Assembly (NCBI GenBank): GCA_964354155.1
Contig: CAYGYG010000001.1
Location: 124,001 to 188,000 of the forward strand
Source of the DNA: CAYGYG01 sp964354155
GTDB taxonomy: Bacteria; Hydrothermota; Tepidihabitantia; SM23-42; CAYGYG01
Length of the DNA stretch: 64,000 nucleotides
Reading direction: 5' to 3'
Position 1 is the first letter of the stretch, and the number at the start of each line of letters is the position of its first letter. The notes under the pieces were generated by a model. That model was not told the DNA's origin and made no database searches. It saw only the letters and a list, made by a program, of their open reading frames with translations. Below are positions 60,341 to 64,000 of this stretch, piece after piece. The position numbers and the translations under genes are program-made.

Positions 60341-61152
60341 AAAGCCCCCAATCCCGCCGCCATGCCGACCTTGAGCAACCAGCTTGCGCGGGTCAACGTT
60401 CTGGTATCAGGATGCGAAAGCATTTTTAGAAGGATGAAGACCACCACCGGCACGACCGTTACTCCGGCCGCAATCAAGTAGCGGGAGTGAAACCGGCCGA
60501 GCACGACCGGAACCGGCAGTAGCAGCAGGAGTATGACCAGCCCACCCGCTGCGCCGCGCAGCGCCCGATCTGGTCCGATCGTCAGCGCCAGCGAGCGCCG
60601 CTTCGAGGTCCGGTCGCCCGAGATGTCGAGGATATCTTTGACGATCTCCCGGGAATAGTGAAAGCAGAAGGCAAAGGCGGCGGGGAAAACGGCAAGACCG
60701 TTCCCGGTGATCAGACCTCCGGTCAAAAAGGCAAGGCTGCAGAGCAAGGCGACGACGGCATTGGAAAAGAAGGTATTCTTGATCTTATAAGGATAGAGGA
60801 AAAGCAGAGCAAGCGCCGACGCGACTACGGCCCCCACGGTAAGGCTTACGCAGAACGCGATTATGAGCGAGCATATGCCAAGCAGGATTGCCCAGGTGAG
60901 CGCGAGCCTCCTGGTGACCCGGCCCGAGGGGAGGGGCCGGGATGGATGGCTGATCCGGTCGGCCTCGATGTCATAGCAGTCGTTGATCACATTGCCGAAC
61001 GCAGCCGAGAACGCCGCGGCCAGCGCGGTCAAAACCAGGGACAAGGGAAAGACAACCGGGCGACCGACCCATCCCCCGACCAGCACTGAAACGAAGACGA
61101 TGCCTACGTTGACGGGCCGGATGATTTCGACCAAGGCCAAGCGCCGCCTCAA
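60328..61152 (-). CDS. UbiA-family prenyltransferase, probably DGGGP-synthase-like
   Basis: 274 residues with about eight membrane helices. First Asp motif NVINDCYDIEADRISHPSRPLPSG and second DILDISGDRTSKRRSLAL; both are complete. The HPxRPLPSG wording after the motif is most typical of geranylgeranylglyceryl-phosphate geranylgeranyltransferases of archaeal ether-lipid synthesis, though other UbiA enzymes (menaquinone, haem, chlorophyll type) share it. No ring-specific neighbour is present; it sits between a Wzi-like outer-membrane protein and uppP. Start TTG at 61152, overlapping the Wzi-like stop as TTGA. Confidence 0.82.
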   Translation of the reverse strand: MRRRLALVEIIRPVNVGIVFVSVLVGGWVGRPVVFPLSLVLTALAAAFSAAFGNVINDCYDIEADRISHPSRPLPSGRVTRRLALTWAILLGICSLIIAFCVSLTVGAVVASALALLFLYPYKIKNTFFSNAVVALLCSLAFLTGGLITGNGLAVFPAAFAFCFHYSREIVKDILDISGDRTSKRRSLALTIGPDRALRGAAGGLVILLLLLPVPVVLGRFHSRYLIAAGVTVVPVVVFILLKMLSHPDTRTLTRASWLLKVGMAAGLGALCLV

Positions 61153-62501
61153 ATGCCAATCTGGGTCGTGACCAAGATCACGTTCTTGGTTGCCCCGCGG
61201 CCCGGCACATTATCTTCGTTGTTGATCCAGCGGCGGTTGTATTCGACTTTGACTCGTGCCGAAAGAACCGGAAAATACTCGAGTGCGAAACCGAGTTCCT
61301 TGGTCGTCTCCACGACGCCCGAGGGGAAAACAGGATTGGGGTCGCCGCCTTCTTCTTCCCAGGACCGGTCAATGCGGCCCTCGCCTTTTCGTTTCAAGGA
61401 CGGACTGAAGCCGGCATTCAGGCCGAGCCTGGTTCGGTAATCGATCATGATCTTGTACAGGTCCGCGTCCGGGCCGAGCCAGTGGCCGATGCACTTGCCG
61501 TCTTTGACGTATTCGTTTATCGCCTTGCGCTGGGTGTAGACCCACTTATCAATGTGAACATATTCAGCACCGAGAAGCCAGCCTTCAGCCGGGAATGCCG
61601 TCAAGCCGGCCAGATATCCGAGCTTGTTAGGTGCCGGCGGTACGGTGTCGTAACGATAGTCGTCAATCAGGAGTTCGCCGTACACCTTGCAGGGACCCAC
61701 GAAAAACTTGCCGTCCAGCGCCCACATGATGTTGTCGTCTCGGTTGACGATCCACTGGGAAACGTAGTAGGGCACGAGGGGGTTTATGTAGAATGGCTCG
61801 AGCGCGCCTCCGACAAGGATAAGTTCCGAGAAGCTGACCGATGATCGACCCCGCCGCAACTCAATACGGTGCAGGGCCAGGTACCGTCTCGTTTCCGCCA
61901 GCGAAAAGGCCGCCGTGAAGCAGAACGAACCGCTCGTCGTCTTCATGAAGAAACCGTTGAAGGAGCCGGAGAAGTCGGAGAGAAGCAGTCCACCGGTCCG
62001 TCCCGGCCCCAGAAGCCATTCTTTGCGGCCGACTTCGAGTTTCGTGGTCCGGGCGGTGTAGATAAACTCAGCATCTTCGATATAAAACTGGAAATGATGC
62101 CAGGGGTAGGGGAAGGAGTCTTCGATGGTTTTCGCGTACTGGATGTTGTAGCGGGTTGAGTAATTGAGACGGTCGGCAATTCGGCCGGCAAAGAGCAGTC
62201 TCGTATTGACATAATGATTTTCCGGTTCGCTGCGGTACCGGGAATTGATGCCCAGCAGGTAGAACTTGCTGTAGTCTTCCCGCACGAAGGGACGCATCTT
62301 GCGGAGGATATGGTTTTCGTAGCACCTAAGCTCGAGCGCGGCAGCTTCCAGATTCGATAATTCCGTCGTCACGGCGGGAATTTCGTAGGGTCGGCTCTCG
62401 GCAAGATCGATCAGCCCACGACCTTCAAGATATTCAAGGTCAAAATTGAGCGACGAGCCGATGGGCATCGTCTGCGCAACTACGAATAGAAATAAGAGCA
62501 T
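61149..62501 (-). CDS. Outer-membrane barrel, capsule-assembly Wzi-like
   Basis: 450 residues from the ATG at 62501 (AAGGAGG 5 nt upstream). Signal peptide about 1-15. Strand-rich body with the Wzi-type parts: N-terminal helical LIDLAESRPYEIPAVTTELSNLEAAALELR, then TTKLEVGRKEWLLGPGRTGGLLLSDFSGSFNGFFM and NRDDNIMWALDGKFFVG. Wzi proteins bind capsule polysaccharide at the outer membrane; the link to capsule here is inference from the fold. It shares one base with the BamA-like stop (TGATG). Confidence 0.75.
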   Translation of the reverse strand: MLLFLFVVAQTMPIGSSLNFDLEYLEGRGLIDLAESRPYEIPAVTTELSNLEAAALELRCYENHILRKMRPFVREDYSKFYLLGINSRYRSEPENHYVNTRLLFAGRIADRLNYSTRYNIQYAKTIEDSFPYPWHHFQFYIEDAEFIYTARTTKLEVGRKEWLLGPGRTGGLLLSDFSGSFNGFFMKTTSGSFCFTAAFSLAETRRYLALHRIELRRGRSSVSFSELILVGGALEPFYINPLVPYYVSQWIVNRDDNIMWALDGKFFVGPCKVYGELLIDDYRYDTVPPAPNKLGYLAGLTAFPAEGWLLGAEYVHIDKWVYTQRKAINEYVKDGKCIGHWLGPDADLYKIMIDYRTRLGLNAGFSPSLKRKGEGRIDRSWEEEGGDPNPVFPSGVVETTKELGFALEYFPVLSARVKVEYNRRWINNEDNVPGRGATKNVILVTTQIGI

Positions 62502-64000
62502 CACAGCCTCCTTTCGATTCGGACGTGTACCTTTCCGTCCTGCCATGGTTGTCCGGCGGGGAAGGCGACGTCAAGCTGGCCACTGAGCACGCGGCTTCGG
62601 GCTTCGACGCCGATTCCATAGGCCAGATGGCGCTCCGTCGAAGCCACCCCGTCGTCCAGGATGGCAAGGCCGTCCAGGAACGGATAGAGGGGGAACTTCT
62701 TGTATTCGAGACTGAACCAGATTGCTTTCTCGGCGAGAAATTCATCTTCCCAGTAACCCCTCAGGGTACGGGCGCCGCCGAGGCGGAAAAGGTTCTGTTC
62801 CTGAATAGGTTCTTCCCAGAGCCAGGCCAGATGGTTAGCCAGGACGAAATCGCCGAGCATGTGGCGGCCGTCGATCCGGGCCGTCACCCGACGATCGTTG
62901 CGGTCGTAGAAACCGACTTCCACCCGCAGCGTATCCCGGATGCGATCCTGATCGATGATGGTGCCCAGGCTCACGAGTTGAAGTCGCTCGCCGCGTGAGT
63001 CTTCGATGCCCCAGGCCGCGGCGAGATGGAAATCGGTGAATATCTCTCGCAGAACTTGGGCTAGCACACGAATCTTGCGGCGATCGTCATAAGTCTCCTG
63101 GTCAAGGGAAAGCCGGATCCGGGCCGGGAAGATCAACCAGGGCTCACCGTAGGCAATGCCGAAGTCACGACCTTGATGGTCGTAATTTAGGAAAAAAGTG
63201 CGGGCGGTGCCGAGCAGATTGAAGAAGTTTAGATTCAAATCGAAATTGAACTTGGCCGGTTCGGGGCGATAGTCGGCCCGACCCTCGATGTAGTCCTGCT
63301 TCTGTTCGTCGACAACCAGTCTTAGATAGTATTGGTTGTCCCGGGCCACGACCGATTCTTCGATGCGGCTGAAAAGCCCGGTCTTGAAAAGCCGGGCTTT
63401 CTGTCGTCGAATCTGCGAGGACTTGAACAGAGAATCACCGCTGAGCGCGAACATCCGGCGGATCACAAAATCGCGCGTTGCCCGGTTGCCGGCAACGTCG
63501 ATACCGCCAAGATGAACGACCGGTCCTTCGTTGATGACAAACGCCATGATCAACGTGTCGGTGCCCGCCGACGAATCACGTACCGATATCCGGACCAGGG
63601 GCAGGCCGGCATCGCCGTAGACATCGAACAGCCGCTCGATGTTGCTCTCCACCCGTCGGCGGTCAAAGAACAGGGGAGCCGCGAACGGCAGTTTCCTGAG
63701 CATCCATGAGGTGGCAAAGGTGCGGTTACCTTCAAGGATGAATTCCTTGATGACGTGGCGGGAGCCGGGCCGTACTTGGTAGAGGATATGTCCATTTTTG
63801 ATTTCGTGCTCAACTGCTGCGTCCAGATACCCGGCCTCATGGTGACGGCGGACAATCGTCGAGATATCGGAGGCAACGTGGACGGCCGTGGTCGTTTTCT
63901 TGTCCAGGGGATGGATTACGGCGCTGTTCCTGATTTTGACGCGGTAGATACTGTCTCTTGCTTCCGACCCAGGATCGGCCGTGGAAAGCATCAATGCAAA
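62501..64000 (-). CDS. Omp85/BamA-like protein, runs off the right edge
   Basis: 499 residues visible. The N-terminal part has POTRA-like domains (VIKEFILEGNRTFATSWMLRKLPF, RRVESNIERLFDVYGDAGLPLVRISV, VHLGGIDVAGNRATRDFVIRRMFALSGDSLF); the rest is a barrel with the FRLGGARTLRGYWEDEF segment, the VRGF/Y-type Omp85 motif. At about 500 residues with two POTRA repeats it is shorter than BamA (which has five) and is closer to TamA-like or small Omp85 proteins. It assembles or moves proteins or lipids in the outer membrane. The sequence runs open to the window edge (FALMLSTADPG), probably with a signal peptide there. Confidence 0.85.
   Translation of the reverse strand, partial: FALMLSTADPGSEARDSIYRVKIRNSAVIHPLDKKTTTAVHVASDISTIVRRHHEAGYLDAAVEHEIKNGHILYQVRPGSRHVIKEFILEGNRTFATSWMLRKLPFAAPLFFDRRRVESNIERLFDVYGDAGLPLVRISVRDSSAGTDTLIMAFVINEGPVVHLGGIDVAGNRATRDFVIRRMFALSGDSLFKSSQIRRQKARLFKTGLFSRIEESVVARDNQYYLRLVVDEQKQDYIEGRADYRPEPAKFNFDLNLNFFNLLGTARTFFLNYDHQGRDFGIAYGEPWLIFPARIRLSLDQETYDDRRKIRVLAQVLREIFTDFHLAAAWGIEDSRGERLQLVSLGTIIDQDRIRDTLRVEVGFYDRNDRRVTARIDGRHMLGDFVLANHLAWLWEEPIQEQNLFRLGGARTLRGYWEDEFLAEKAIWFSLEYKKFPLYPFLDGLAILDDGVASTERHLAYGIGVEARSRVLSGQLDVAFPAGQPWQDGKVHVRIERRL

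Overview
The window looks like a chromosomal piece of a Gram-negative, uncultured bacterium of the FCB (Fibrobacteres-Chlorobi-Bacteroidetes) neighbourhood, for example a candidate-division WOR-3-like lineage. The signs are: several secreted proteins ending in a Por/type IX-style C-terminal sorting domain (NPNP/YPNP, then a GRLV-like turn and an AGxYF-like strand); gingipain-fold (C25) proteases; a SprA-like outer-membrane protein; an Omp85/BamA protein and an LpxL-like acyltransferase (two membranes); and a UbiA prenyltransferase of the ether-lipid type. The assignment is inference from gene content. TGA is an ordinary stop codon here, and base composition is moderately GC-rich except in parts of the 50-58 kb surface-protein cluster.

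Layout. 1-0.6 kb: 5' part of guaB (minus). 0.8-6.7 kb: four-gene minus operon (ABC ATPase, permease, membrane TPR-like protein, MFS/spermidine-synthase/TPR fusion). 6.8-9.7 kb: two type IV pilin-like genes and a PilR-type sigma54 activator; both pilins have a -24/-12 promoter and a shared upstream dyad, so activator, promoters and probable operator are all visible. 9.7-16.3 kb: seven tightly packed minus genes (FAD oxidase, aminotransferase, acyltransferase, dut, glycosyltransferase, deacetylase, trmI). 16.4-23 kb: two paralogous DUF4139/MuiA-like genes separated by a run of hairpins, then an outer-membrane barrel and an Ig-like lipoprotein. 23.3-27 kb: MazG-like enzyme and a four-gene cassette of uncharacterised membrane proteins. 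27.5-29 kb: lipoprotein, small membrane protein, tRNA(CAU). 29.2-36.2 kb: lipoprotein, DUF362 Tat protein, NapH/NapG-like polyferredoxin fusion, SprA-like protein. 36.2-39.4 kb: m5C methyltransferase, fabD, sppA. 39.7-49.7 kb: secreted DUF362 protein, two C25-like proteases, small barrel, small membrane protein, PLP desulfhydrase. 50.3-57.8 kb: tandem family of sialidase-like propeller proteins with sorting domains (three intact, one remnant, one with an in-frame stop). 57.8-64 kb: GH57 enzyme, then a convergent minus operon (BamA-like, Wzi-like, UbiA, uppP).

Two genome-style features stand out. Promoters are very regular (TTGACA/T, 16-17 bp spacer, TATAAT) and several put the predicted transcript start 0-9 nt from the start codon, so leaderless or nearly leaderless mRNAs seem common. 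Intergenic regions hold patchworks of degenerate short tandem arrays with periods of 7, 8 and 9 nt, and small inverted-repeat elements.

Candidates for undescribed systems: the four-gene membrane cassette at 23.8-27.0 kb; the ABC/TPR/MFS-spermidine-synthase operon; the recombining surface-protein array at 50-58 kb with the nearby SprA-like protein; and the mosaic short-period arrays.
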